The position numbers and the translations under genes were made by a program. Source: Halichondria panicea (Eukaryota > Porifera > Demospongiae > Suberitida > Halichondriidae). From it: a stretch of DNA of 64,000 bases. Shown here piece after piece: positions 1 through 11,080 of the stretch. Where the stretch lies: NCBI RefSeq assembly GCF_963675165.1, contig NC_087392.1, positions 2,929,001 to 2,993,000 of the forward strand, written 5' to 3'. Position 1 is the first letter of the stretch, and each line of letters begins with the position of its first letter. The notes beneath the pieces are model-generated. The model did not search any database. It saw only the letters and a list, made by a program, of their open reading frames with translations, and was not told where the DNA came from.

Positions 1-2288
1 GATCTCTCTGTCCTTGAGGAGGAGCTGATCCTGAATGTTGTTGGGAGGAGGACAAGTGGCAGGAATAGCAGTGTTGGGGGCTTGAGTGGGCATGTCACAG
101 TTGCTTGGCACGGCTCGGCCCTGACCACTAATGTGGATCGAAGGGGCCACAGTGATGTTGGGAGGGATAGTGATGGTGAATGGACGTGAGGAGTTGCTGG
201 TACCCTTGATAAGTAGTTGCAGTGCCATATCTGCATGTGCAAAATGCAACGTCTGTTAGCTCAATTGCAGGCATAAGACAACAGGAAATAACTATTATAA
301 TTATGGTGAACAGAATAAGCAGCCAATTAAGTGTACCGAAATTTAATAGCCAACCTGCAATATCATTAAGGTTGCAGGGTTTCTCTACTATCATTGCCCC
401 TAACTCATTTAGAACAGAAGTTAGTGCATAATGTACCTGAATTGATTCTCTCCTCTTGAGGGGTTGTGGCAATAGTGGTCAGGTTTGCAATGTGCACATG
501 AACAAAGATGGCACTACCATTGGATCTAATTACCTAATATGAAAAAAAATAAATGAGACACAGTAGATGGGTGACTGCAGCACTTACACTGACGCTTGCG
601 ATCTGGAGAGGGGACACTCCAGTATAATTGCTGATGCTTTCACGAATATTCTCCCTGAAATCTGCCAAGTTAAAGCCAGTAAGAGATCCAGGAATTATTA
701 GCACGACAGATATAACATTATCATCATCATAACAGGACGAAACATCATAAGCATCATAGGGAGGACGCTGAGTGGAAACATCAAAGAAATCGTACGGCAG
801 TGATCTCCATTTACTTAGGACGGAGCCGTTGTAGTAGGTGGTGAAGTTGCCACTGATCTTTGCCCTGACGACAACTGGCAGGGTAGATACGGAGTGGCCA
901 TTTACAACAATAGTTTTTGGGCGTGTGAAAAATATTTCGAACACAGCATTAGTGACATTCACGCCATTGGGAAACTCTTCAAAGTCTCGTACAGATACCC
1001 ATGAATCAACAACAATCCCTCTAACGGTGGACACACCCTCATAGGAATAGTTGTACAAGTTGTCAAGGAGATTCAACTGATTGGGTGAAGCAATGTGGGG
1101 TGTGTCTGAGTTGATATCAAAGTCGAAACGCAATCCACCAGTAATATTAGAAAGAGGAGATGCAGTACATTTGTTAGTGTTTTGGGTGATTTGGAACTGC
1201 ACTCCTTGGTTGAAATCGTGCACAAAGGTAGTTGGACCATCTCGGTTATAGAAATCAAGTCGGGACAGGTTACGTTGGTAATCATAGTATTCCTGCAATT
1301 ACAAGCAATACAATAAAACATGCATATAAACTTCACAATTCAATGTGAAACAAAAATACCATTGATAACATAAGTGAAAACGTAACATGCATCTACAATC
1401 ACAATGATTATAATTCAACACTAACAACCCACGTACCTCTATAGTAGCAACAACAGGACTGCCCATATATTCCGTTACAACTTCTATTCTTGCAAAAAAG
1501 GAGTCTGAAAGAGTAGGCAAAGACTGTCCAGGCAAACGACCTTTACAGGCCAATCCAGAAGGCACTTTGAATACGTCATCTGGAACTGATTCAGGCCCAG
1601 ATTGGAAGTTTATAAAACTGTAGACATTGTAGGCATTATCGACTCCACGCGGAGTGGAAAAACTTGCATTCAAGTTAAACTCAACAGGGATCATAACGGA
1701 CATGTCTAGTTGGCCACCATAGGTCCAGTTGGACTGAGAAGCAAAGTAGTAATTGACAAGATAAGAGTTGTTGGGAAGAGCCACACAAGACTGCCAACGG
1801 TACACAGGAATACCACGAATCACATCAGATCCTTGATATATGGTAGAGCTATTTTCACGGATTCTTTCGAGGAAAGCAGCGGGTGACCCAATGTGGACAG
1901 TGCCATTCATTTCGTTGAAACCAAAAATCCGGGACAAGAAAGACGGAGAATTAGGAGTAGTTTCGTACACTCTGCAATCACTTCCGTCACGGTCAGGCAT
2001 AATGAAAACTTCTCCAAGAGTGTAATCGTAAATTCCTGTCGTTTTTGTACCATTGAAATCGGTCTCAATTTTCCCTCTATCTCCAACTTGATCGTAGTAC
2101 TCGGTGATAACACGGGACTGAGATCTCTGAAGAAGGTTACCTTCAATTGTGGCAGCAAACTGGTTAGGGATGTCCGGTAGTGGAGGACCAGAATTTGGAA
2201 AATCAACTGGGTCACATATCTGCATCAGTTGACCACTGACTAGCAGACATGGAAGGACATAAAGCAGAGCAAAAGCCACAGATTGCAT
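1..2288 (-). CDS. LolA-like-domain secretory protein (3' end outside window)
   Basis: I assign four exons: 2288-1437, 1292-588, 533-437 and 230 to beyond base 1. The phases agree (0, 0, 1) and the window holds 628 codons. The start is the only in-frame ATG; it opens a signal peptide (MQSVAFALLYVLPCLLVSGQ), so the product should enter the secretory pathway. The ectodomain has many N-glycosylation sequons. Two related halves are visible: each has a lipid-scaffold-like stretch with 'RGIxVxxW' (VIRGIPVYRWQSC near residue 150, VRGIVVDSW in exon 2). The exon 1/2 junction reads ATIE|EYYDY. This pattern is what I know from metazoan LolA-like-domain proteins, which are poorly characterised; the family call is from memory. 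The third exon is only 97 nt, preceded by a long pyrimidine tract. Its start codon lies 521 bp from that of the POU gene on the other strand. No transmembrane segment is seen in the part present. Confidence 0.62.
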
Positions 2289-2809
2289 GGCTGTGAAGTG
2301 AAAAGATTGTATGGATAAGTTCAAGACTAGACTAAGTATAACTTACTTGGCCTTTCTTGCTGGGAGGTTGTTGCTGCAGTCTTGTACACCGTGCAAATTG
2401 ATGCATAATCAACCACAACATGTGACCTGGGGAACTCCCCCACATAGATGTGACCCCCGCCCCTTTAAATGTCGCCCATCCAAATTCTTGTTTAGACAAA
2501 AGGGTGGAAAAAATCTCTTTCATTCAACCCTGAGTTTGTAAAGCTACTATCTATTCAGATTGTGAGTTACTTTTTGTGTGTGAACATGCTCTTGTTGTAG
2601 CTTTACATAACAAGGTGTTCTCTATTTAGCATGTTACATCTTGCTCATGTTTTATTTATGAGCTAGCTAACTTGTCACAGAACGATATTCATTTGCTGCT
2701 GATTACTGTAGCTAATTGAGTGCTCGCCTCCTATCCTGCAGACAGCAGAATACATCTTTGCGGTGTTTGACGTTTGGCAAGCAAAGTGCGAGGAGATTAT
2801 AATATAATA
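2289..2809. promoter_or_regulatory. Divergent 5' region between LolA-like gene and POU gene
   Basis: These 521 bp separate the two start codons. They must contain both promoters and leaders. A polypyrimidine/CTGCAG acceptor-like site at about 2735-2741 could close a 5'-UTR intron of the POU gene. I see no convincing TATA box or other defined element. Confidence 0.4.
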
Positions 2810-3823
2810 ATGGAAGAGTACCAGGCAAACGGCGGGAATGGAGCGTACCCACAACCTGGAGCTGCAGATAGCAACCCCTCTCCTGCACAGCAGCATGTAC
2901 AGAGCCCAGGCCCATTGCAAAGCCCCACCACAACTATGCCCACCAAAAGTCCACTCGATGTTCCTACCAATCCCATTTTCTCCAAGGATGGCCATCTCCA
3001 TGCTCAGTTCTCTCCCACTCTCCATTATGGTGGTGCAGCTATGCACCCTGGTGCGCCTATTGCTTTACATCAAGTGCTGAGGCCCAACGTCCCCCTGCAA
3101 CCTCCTCCGTTGGGACGAATGCGCCATATCCCTCCACCAATTCCGCTGATTGCAGCTAACATAAACAGCAATGGAGAGATTCGTTCTCCTCTGACACAGT
3201 TCCCTCCAGGATACATCCCCATGTCTTCGCCTAACACCACGATGCCCTATCAGCCCGTTATACAGAGCCCACACACCCATCGCACGATTCCACAAGGACA
3301 ACAGCCAGATCCCGACTCAACAGAAGTTAAAGACCTCGAGACTTTTGCAATTGAATTCAAGCAGCGTCGAATAAAGCTTGGCTACACTCAAACGAACGTC
3401 GGCCAAGCACTTGCTGAAGTTCACGGTACTGATTTTAGTCAAACTACAATCTGCAGATTCGAAAACTTGCAGCTAAGTTTCAAAAATGCTCAAAAGTTGA
3501 AGCCGATCCTCGAAAAATGGCTGGAAGAAGCCGAGAAGCTTGGAGCTAAGCATCACAAAGAGGAGGAGCAGTCCCCTGAGAGGAGACGAAAGAGGCGCAC
3601 ATCAATTGGTGTTGCTGCAAAAGAAACGTTAGAGAGACATTTTATTGGTCAACCGAAGCCAAGCTCAAGTGATATAGGCAAGGTGGCAGATGTTCTCAAT
3701 CTTGACAAGGAGGTGGTACGTGTTTGGTTTTGCAACCGGCGACAAAGAGAAAAGAGAGTCAGGCATTCCGTAAGCAGCCCCACAAAAGATGGCAGTCCAA
3801 CTACTCCTAATTCAGCTAGATAA
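2810..3823 (+). CDS. PouI: POU class I (Pit-1-like) homeodomain transcription factor
   Basis: One open frame of 337 residues encodes a nuclear DNA-binding protein. Residues 1-165 are low-complexity and rich in Pro, Gln and Asn, as in activation regions. The POU-specific domain is at about 170-245 ([20 protein letters not shown], then [19 protein letters not shown]). A 12-residue linker with RRRKRR leads to the homeodomain at about 257-316, ending in the recognition helix [15 protein letters not shown]. The sequence is closest to my knowledge of class I (Pit-1/POU1F1): [15 protein letters not shown] and [10 protein letters not shown] are class I-like. The ATG at 2810 is the first in frame; the frame is open further upstream to 2774 but without ATG. 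No intron interrupts the coding region, although vertebrate class I genes have several. The class could be confirmed by a tree; the POU call itself is secure. Confidence 0.93.
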   Translation: MEEYQANGGNGAYPQPGAADSNPSPAQQHVQSPGPLQSPTTTMPTKSPLDVPTNPIFSKDGHLHAQFSPTLHYGGAAMHPGAPIALHQVLRPNVPLQPPPLGRMRHIPPPIPLIAANINSNGEIRSPLTQFPPGYIPMSSPNTTMPYQPVIQSPHTHRTIPQGQQPDPDSTEVKDLETFAIEFKQRRIKLGYTQTNVGQALAEVHGTDFSQTTICRFENLQLSFKNAQKLKPILEKWLEEAEKLGAKHHKEEEQSPERRRKRRTSIGVAAKETLERHFIGQPKPSSSDIGKVADVLNLDKEVVRVWFCNRRQREKRVRHSVSSPTKDGSPTTPNSAR

Positions 3824-5276
3824 GGTGCTAGACAAACAGTTTTTTGTACTATATAGTTATGCATGCATTGTCGATGATCTATTTTACATTACTTTAATAT
3901 TGTGGACTACCCAAAACTTTTGTGATTTTAATATAAGAATTATGATAACATTAGTATGAACTGTAAAAAAACTGTATGACAATCAACTCTAATGTTCAGT
4001 ATTAAAATGGGGAGCCCATTGCAGTATACCATACATCGCTAAAAAATGGGTGGAACAAAATGATTATGTGATTTGAAATTAAGTCAAACATCCACCATAT
4101 AGCTAGTGCAATGTAGAAACAAACATAACAAACGTGTCAATCAGCTGTTAGAAGGGTATGTGCCCTAAATCTGCTCTAAATGCTATGAAAGTGATAAATG
4201 TCAGTAACTATAGCCTCACACGTACCAGCATGAATGTAGCTAGGACTCACTGTAAGATAAATCACATTACATGTTTGAGTAGATTCATTTGTAAATCCCA
4301 AGACTTCATAGGGGAGGGGGTTTTATGCATTGTATGAGAGTAAGGCACGAAGATCACAACAAGTAAGTGTGACCACAACTTCATAAGGGAAGGTATATTT
4401 ATTGATGTTTGATAGGCTGTTGTTACTAGCTGTTCGTACTCTTGTTTGTACTCCTAGGATTTTGGATTACAATAGTCAAACCTAGTTTCCTTGAGGTGCA
4501 CGTAGTGATGCCACGGTAAAAGTCAGTTTTGATTGGATTGAACTTCGTCGAATTAATCACTTATGAGTTCTAGGAAATGCAAGCTGGAGCACTTGATAAA
4601 AATAAAATATTGGAGTCAAAATACATTCATACCAGCGCAGCAACCATCATGAATACTCATTAAGGCACGTTACCTGAGACACACCTCCGAATTCCTTAAG
4701 TTTAGCATATCAAAAGGGGTGTGCAGGCCTGGTGACTAGAGGGGTGTGTATGAGCACTTGCATATCTGGTCATGAATAAACAACAAGAGATAAAGTGTTT
4801 TTATGGCCAATTAATGCAGCTGTCAATAGGGGAGTGCACTGCACGGAGGGATTAATATAATAATATATGTACCTACCATCACGCTGGGATAGCATTGTAT
4901 TAAATGGCCCAAACTTATTACTGAATGTCTACGACAAGCCTACAAAAGATTACTATGCTAATTAATGGGTTAATGCAAAACAGTCAATCATGGTAGGTAT
5001 GTACAATGACAATAATTGTCCAAACGAACATTATTGTGAAAAGCCTAATTCCAATTACATACACTGCATTGCATTGTATTGCATTGGCCACCAAACCACA
5101 AAAATAATAATCTTCAGAAGTGGGCCCCATGCACCCCCCAATTTACTTTGTCCTCAAATTGGCTATAAAGGGGCGTGGCTTGCAATTATGTAATTATTAT
5201 CTGAGTGGCAGTGGGAAGAGTCTAACAATAAATCACGTGAGTGTTGAAGATTTATCATGTGATTGATGTAATCAAA
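3824..5276. other. Non-coding region between POU gene and OSCP
   Basis: About 1.45 kb of AT-rich sequence. The first few hundred bases are presumably the POU 3' UTR. I find no exon with splice sites and no clear terminal-inverted-repeat element here. A loosely repeated phrase 'acttcatagggga/acttcataaggga' occurs at about 4303 and 4378. Confidence 0.6.
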
Positions 5277-8200
5277 ATGGCGGCTACGAGACAGCTTTGG
5301 AGACTGTGCCCTAGATTGCCACTGGTATGTTTTTTGCTTTTTAAATGACTTCTCAAAGTTTTTATTCACTTGTATACTTTATACAGGTCTTTAGTCAGGG
5401 CTATGCTTCAGCTGCTGCTGCAGAAACGGTCAAGGTGAGTGCTAGGGTTACTTCACTTGCTTTAGCTGCAATGATTGCGTTCCCAGGCCTTTCTTTTTCT
5501 TGCTGTTGTCTAGCTATCTCACATAAATAGAAACGTGAAGAGGTAGCAAAGAAAAAAATGGGCGTACAGTTAAGAAAAAGGAAGACCTGGTTGGGAAATT
5601 GCGTGATCCACAAGAATTCTTATTAACGTGGGCGATATGTAGCCCACAATCGTGACAGAAGGTATTCATAAGACTGAGACACTGCCATGAAGGTATTCTC
5701 CCACACATTACATTAAGATTAAGACTCAAGGTACCAAGCTGCTGCAAGTTAGGGAACCAGCGTGGCCATGCGCCAGCTCTGGTGGCAGTAGCTACCTGCT
5801 AGATGGTGACTGTTAAAGCTATTAGTTTAGTAGATCTAGCATTACACAAAAATATAGCTAAGGTATAGCTAGCTAGCGAACTACTTGCAAACTTCCAGTT
5901 CCAGTTCCAATTCCATATGGCCATGTCCAGGTTACAGGCACACTAAGTTTTATAATTAGTCATAGATATCTACGTGGGCAGTCCAACATCTCTAGCTCTG
6001 CATGCCCACACTCATTTCACTCTTGTATCCTCACACGACTTTGCAATACAAGTGCTGAGAATTAGGACCTGTGAACTGTGTTTTTGTCATTCAAGGCAAA
6101 ACAAAAAACAGTAACACGTACAACCTAGCAGGTTTAATTTAGATAGTCTGCACACTATTATTCTAAAGGTTCCCGCATATTTCTCACCCAAAAATGCTCA
6201 AAATTATGCTAGCATAATCTACCAAGCCCTGGCTCTCCCTTTTCCTCTTTCTTTATTCTTCCAATTAATGCCGTATTGAACGGTTAATACAGTATTTTAA
6301 CGATTGTGATGAAGAACTGAAAATGGAGAGCCTGTGTAGAGGCTAAGTCTGGCTACCTATGATATAAAACCGGTTATCCGGATCCTCGATTATCTGGCTT
6401 GACTGCGCATGTGCATTGCAGCTGTTACTATGGAGACAGGTCTGCTCAGCCATGTAGCACTGCTGTTTATCAATTAAGTGGGTGGATCAAGGCGTTTATC
6501 CATTCGATTATTCGGTTATCCAGCTTGCCTCTGGAACCAAGGTGTCCGGATAATCGAGGTTCCACTGTATCGCATAGTAAATTAAGCAGACCTGACAAAA
6601 CCGCATTGGCCCTCTTATTAAGTTTGACCATAGAAAAAGGAAGAGAGGGATAGGAAACGGAAGTGTCCTCGTGGTACAATCGCTACTTCCCCGCAGTTTA
6701 ATCGAGACTGTGTTTCTAGCACGAAGAATAGTTACAAGACTAGAAGCTGAACCAGTACATTAGAGTGCTGTTATAGAAGAACTTTGGAGAGTAAAACCCG
6801 AAGTCCAAATAACTGCAGTATATAGTCCATGTCTAATAAGTAGGAAGAGAGATTTAGGTGCTAATTAAAGCTTCCGGATGCATTTACGCTACAGTATGGC
6901 TGTTAACATGTACATGAATTCAAAACCAAACAGCGGCGGCTTATCTCCCAATAACAGCACGAGGCACTAGTATCTTCAAGACCTGCTAATTAAAAAGCAG
7001 AGTTTTCGAGCAGCTGAATTAACGCTATCACTTCCACTAATTAAAAAGCGAAATGCGGATACGATCAAAGCATTATGTTACTTACGTATATAGTGCGCGA
7101 CCTGCTTACGTTTCCAATCCTTCTCTTTCCTTTATATATTATTTGTCTGTGTTGACTGTTCACTCATTGTTTTAGGCCCCCATCAAGGTCTTTGGAATAG
7201 AAGGGAGGTATGCACATGCCCTATTTTCAGCTGCTGCTAAGCAGAAGTCTTTAGACAAAGTTGAAAAGGAACTCAATGATTTCCAGGTATTACTCTGTGT
7301 GGTTCTCACATTACTGTGTATGTGTATGTATGTACAATACCTTATGTTTCAATTACGGTGGAATGTAGTATGAGAGCCTGGGGTCCAATTTTTGGGTGTC
7401 GATGTCAGATGTTCCCAGAGGTATGTTTACCCAGATTTGTACCGAGTGGCTCTCACTGAAACTTATAAACAGAGCACGCAGGTTTAAACTTGTGCCTGTT
7501 CTTATGATTACCTGTATTCACAGTTTGCACTATCCAAAGACAGTAAATTGGAGGATTTTATGCGAAACCCGACTCTCAACAAGACTCGGAAAGACGGTAC
7601 GAAGCCTAATGTGTATTTACGATAACTTTTACTTATCCACACCTCACTCTAGCCGCATTGCGTGGTGTATTAAAAGAGAAGAAATACTCTGACCTGACGG
7701 TGAACCTCTTTGGTAATTTTCTTCACAAATATATCTCACTATGTATTCTTATGTTTCTGTTAATTATATGTAGGTGCCTTGGCTGAGAATAACAGACTAA
7801 CTAAGACTCAGAGTGTGATCAAAGCCTACCAGACCATCATGAGTGCTCACAGAGGAGAGGTCCCCTGCACTGTCACCACTGCTAAGGTGCCATCTCTAAT
7901 GAGTAACTTGATGATGATCGATGGTAGTTTTACATGTAGCTGGTGAATATCTGCAGCCAGGCTAATTATGCCTCGGGTGTGCAAATGCGCAAGCAATGTA
8001 AACGGTAGTGTGTGCAATAAAGTGCAAGTAAGAGCCTCCCCTCCATATAGGCTTGGGTTTTAATTTGTGAAATGGCAAAATAACGCTCCGTTCCTCGAGT
8101 TATACCATGGATAAAGGAGAGAGGGATTGGAAATGGAAGTCAACATGTCTACTTTTGTGCAGGACATGTGGCTTAGTTTGAAAACTATCTGCTTGCAAGC

Positions 8201-10131
8201 CCAAACGCGGGAAAAACAGGTTTATGGCTGTTAAAAGCAAATCTAGACCAAACCCTGCCAAAGCTTCGATACAATGCCCCTTGCTTGTAGGCATCACTTG
8301 GAACTAATGTTAAGTTGCTACAGAGATACTAAGTCTTACTGTCCCTATAATTATCATCTCTAATAATTATAGCTAGAACTGACTAACTAAGAGCGTACTG
8401 TACGTGTCTCATAATAATAATGGTCTAAGTATTGTATGGAATGGAACTGCAAGCTAAGCAGCAAAATTCTTACACTGACAGTAATTAAGATAATCGTTTG
8501 TCTATGGTTTGTCTTTTTGGCCATTTTTCCAACGATAAAAAGGTGGCCTCAATTAAACCGCATTGGCAACGCGGTTGTTCATTTGAGGGTACTTTCGCGT
8601 TTCAATCCCTCTCCTTTACCTATGGTTACCTAGTTTTGCTTACTTGGAATGCCATTGCAGCCTTTTCGGAATAGTCAAGTGTTTTTGCTAGCTCTGAACT
8701 AGAACGCTAGCTATTGGTACATGTAGCTGCAAGAGTGAGGAAAGTGCTGCAAAGCTGCTGTTTCAGATCGTGATATCCACTACTTATGAACTTTGGGCAA
8801 TATTTTTAGCATTCAATCATTTCCCACTGTTTTTGCACCATGAAAATGTCACATAGTAGCTAGAAGCTTCATGTTGTAAAGTTTGGCGTCTCCACTGAGG
8901 CATCAGCACCAGCAGTGTTATCATTTATTAAGCGCATTATCAAACATTGTGGCCTGTACTATAAACTAGGTTTCTCGGAATTGACAGATTTGTGTTATGC
9001 CCTTGACCAATTTTATAATGTGGTACCGTATAGCGGGTTATTTTCGTGTGGTGGACATTTTCGTATATTTCATATTAAAGAGCATATCATACGAAATTAA
9101 AACTACGAAATTATTCTACCGCAATAGATTCACATCACTATCCTGAGCTGTATGAAAATTATGGGTCGTTCGTCCGAAAATTACCCGCTGTATGATACGA
9201 CTACATACCGCTTCCTCATTGTAACCCGCCTCGTCTGACAATATTTATGTGACTGATTGTTTTTTCAGCCCCTGGCAGAGAAGCACACGAAGGAGCTTGA
9301 AAAATCACTCCAAAACTTCACTACTAAGGGACAGGTGCTCAAGTTAGATGTGAAGGCAAGTTATACTACTCTTTTGTTACATGTATCACTGGTCCAGGAC
9401 AATACAAGTAAACTACAGTAGAACCTCCCTTTATGACCACCTTCGGATTGTAACTAATTAAAAGCAGCTTCTCAGGAACAGCCACCTCTCTCTCTAATCT
9501 GTACAAGGAGTAGCTTTCTAATCAGCTTTTAGCAATTAGCTATTAAAAATACCCGTAACAAAAAGGCACATCCCTAATCAACCAAATTGCCGAGATATGC
9601 AAAACCAAAATTTAATGTGCCTCGTCTTGTAGCCTTTTCAAATCTTGTATGACCCAGAGAAGCAGCTAGAAAGTTCCAAGGTTTGCTTGTAGTATGAATC
9701 GACTCACAGGCATACAATAATTTGTCGTGTGAAATGCAATCAAAAGATGTTGAGGGTTCCACTATTCTGTATATCGGGTTTCGATGCGGCGCTCTTTCAA
9801 TTTCGAACTGAAAGTTTTCAAAAGAACGCAGAGTACTAAGCACCCATGCAGTTCGCAATAGTCAGAAACGCAATCAGGCTTGTATAGTCATTCTCTATCA
9901 ATAAACCCTTGCATTTGAAACCGATGTACGGTATAATTCTCCCTTTATCCCTTTGTGCGTATTTAGCAATGTCATGATCATGTGCATGACCAGGTAATTA
10001 TACATTCTATACAGGTGGATCCATCCATTATTGGTGGAATGGTTGTAGACTTCGGAGACAAATTCATCGACATGTCTACTCAGACGAAAATCAAGAAGAT
10101 TGTCCAAACTCTGAAAGTAGGCATGTCCTAA
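5277..10131 (+). CDS. ATP5PO: ATP synthase subunit O (OSCP), mitochondrial
   Basis: Eight exons: 5277-5324, 5387-5434, 7176-7286, 7524-7596, 7653-7712, 7774-7886, 9269-9355 and 10015-10131, giving 218 residues (human about 213). OSCP links the F1 head to the peripheral stalk of the mitochondrial ATP synthase. The N-terminus ([16 protein letters not shown]) is an Arg-rich presequence without acidic residues. The mature part begins [18 protein letters not shown], the conserved OSCP start that binds F1, and the C-terminal domain has [20 protein letters not shown], the family signature. The intron after exon 7 begins with GC (AAG|GCAAGT), a GC-AG intron. Introns 2, 6 and 7 are large because they hold transposable-element relics. 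The start codon sits inside AAAATGGCGGC, a YY1-type element common at start sites of housekeeping genes. Confidence 0.95.
6370..6569. repeat. Small inverted-repeat element, family A (Tigger/pogo-like ends), in OSCP intron 2
   Basis: The ends read TTATCCGGATCCTCGATTAT on the left and GGATAATCGAGGTTCCACTG on the right, imperfect inverted repeats. Similar elements are at 44361-44594 and 55789-56106. The end CAGTAGAACCTCGATTATCC resembles Tigger/pogo-type ends (from memory). No coding capacity. Confidence 0.7.
6627..7133. repeat. Inverted-repeat element, family G, in OSCP intron 2
   Basis: Left end ACCATAGAAAAAGGAAGAGA followed by GGGATAGGAAACGGAAGT; right end is the complement of that motif (CGTTTCCAATCCTTCTCTTT). 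The ~500 bp interior has no ORF of note. Related copies are at 8104-8631, 44648-45434 and 62527-63690, and single ends at about 46027 and 47624. Confidence 0.68.
7985..8900. repeat. Dispersed repeat family F, interrupted by a family G element, in OSCP intron 6
   Basis: The two flanks (7985-8103 and 8632-8900) match consecutive parts of the repeat in the CI-MPR intron at about 24240-24700 (CTAGTTTTGCTTACTTGGAA; GTCTCCACTGAGGCATCAGC). A family G element at 8104-8631, with ends ACCATGGATAAAGGAGAGAG and its complement, splits this copy. G therefore inserted after F. Confidence 0.65.
9023..9199. repeat. Family B inverted-repeat element in OSCP intron 6
   Basis: Starts TACCGTATAGCGGGTTATTT and ends AAAATTACCCGCTGTATGAT, imperfect terminal inverted repeats. 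The interior phrase ACGAAATTATTCTACCGCAA is shared with the copy at 14994-15169. Confidence 0.7.
9417..9790. repeat. Family H element (Tigger-like ends) in OSCP intron 7
   Basis: Left end CAGTAGAACCTCCCTTTATG, right end GAGGGTTCCACTA. An interior block (AGCCTTTTCAAATCTTGTAT and following) is shared with 56845-57035. The similarity to Tigger/pogo ends is from memory. Confidence 0.6.
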
Positions 10132-10412
10132 GGACTTGTAGGACAGGGTTTATAGCAAGAAAGTTTCACATCTTCGTGTATTGTATTTATAGCCATCAAT
10201 TGTGATGGACTTCGTGTAGTAAATATAATTATTATTGTGCAACAGGTACAAATGATCTGAATGGACAATTATGGAATGTGATGGTCCTTATGTTTGAGAA
10301 TGTTCATTTGCTTCCTTGGTGGTGATTGAAAACCTGCACAAAGGTAAAGGGAATCATAACACTACGTATGGCAAATAGGGAATTCCTCTGTGGAGGATGG
10401 GGTTTGTAAGTA
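10132..10412. other. Convergent 3' region between OSCP and TMEM242
   Basis: 281 bp between two stop codons of convergent genes. It contains AT-rich UTR-like sequence, and nothing else is recognisable. Confidence 0.5.
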
Positions 10413-10781
10413 TTAAACTAACAATTTCCAGATCCCCACTCCCACCAAACCAATTGATCCTGTTCCGAGAATAGAAAATAAAGTTCCCCAAGCTAGAGCC
10501 CTGGTAGCAAAGAGTACAGGGTCTTCTAGGTCTTCAACACAAGCGACTCCATCCTTTGGTGGTTTTGTCTTGAGTGCAGTTCTGTATTTCCTCCCACTCA
10601 AGGCTATTTGTAGGCCAAAGCCACCTAACAGGGCTGCGAATCCACAGCTTGCCAAGAACACAAACTTGATAACAGTTGATGCTGGTATAGTTGTAGGCTT
10701 TTGGTCTTGGATCATCATTATGTGGTCGTAACTGATTGGTTCTTGGTGGTGTGCTGTTGAATTGTGTTCATCATCCATCAT
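10413..10781 (-). CDS. TMEM242: TMEM242-like mitochondrial membrane protein (ATP synthase assembly)
   Basis: A single-exon frame of 122 residues begins with two methionines (MMDDE). Two hydrophobic segments are visible at about residues 36-60 (VIKFVFLASCGFAALLGGFG) and 95-118. The C-terminal half, with ATRALAWGTLFSILGTGSIG and IWKLLV, matches the TMEM242 signature I remember (ALRALGWGSLYAW...VWKAL). Vertebrate TMEM242 is an inner-membrane protein that works with TMEM70 in assembling the c-ring and related subunits of ATP synthase. The N-terminus is acidic/His-rich and unlike a presequence, as in many carrier-type inner-membrane proteins. It lies tail to tail with OSCP, a subunit of the same enzyme, 281 bp apart. 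Confidence 0.8.
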   Translation of the reverse strand: MMDDEHNSTAHHQEPISYDHIMMIQDQKPTTIPASTVIKFVFLASCGFAALLGGFGLQIALSGRKYRTALKTKPPKDGVACVEDLEDPVLFATRALAWGTLFSILGTGSIGLVGVGIWKLLV

Positions 10782-11080
10782 GGCTAGCTATGTATTCTAA
10801 AAGGAGAGCACTGTACATCTAGGTTCGAAGGGTCAAAAGGTCAAGAATAATTAGACGGTAGATATTATTTTTGTGTACACTGCATGCACTGTGTATTAAT
10901 CAAGGAACAACACAAGCTAGCTAGGTACTAGGTAGATCCTCTGAGGTAGATCTAGTCATAGTATCTACGATCTAATGTAGAGGACAGTCTCAAGAGCACA
11001 CAAGCAAATAAAGTGAGACTGGATGCTAGACCATAATAATTATTGTCTAGGCAAGTTTGTATGAAAGATCCTCTGTGTTC

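Noticed and set aside
7396..7692. 98-residue frame in the OSCP introns
   Set aside because: It runs in another frame over OSCP exons 4 and 5 and their introns.
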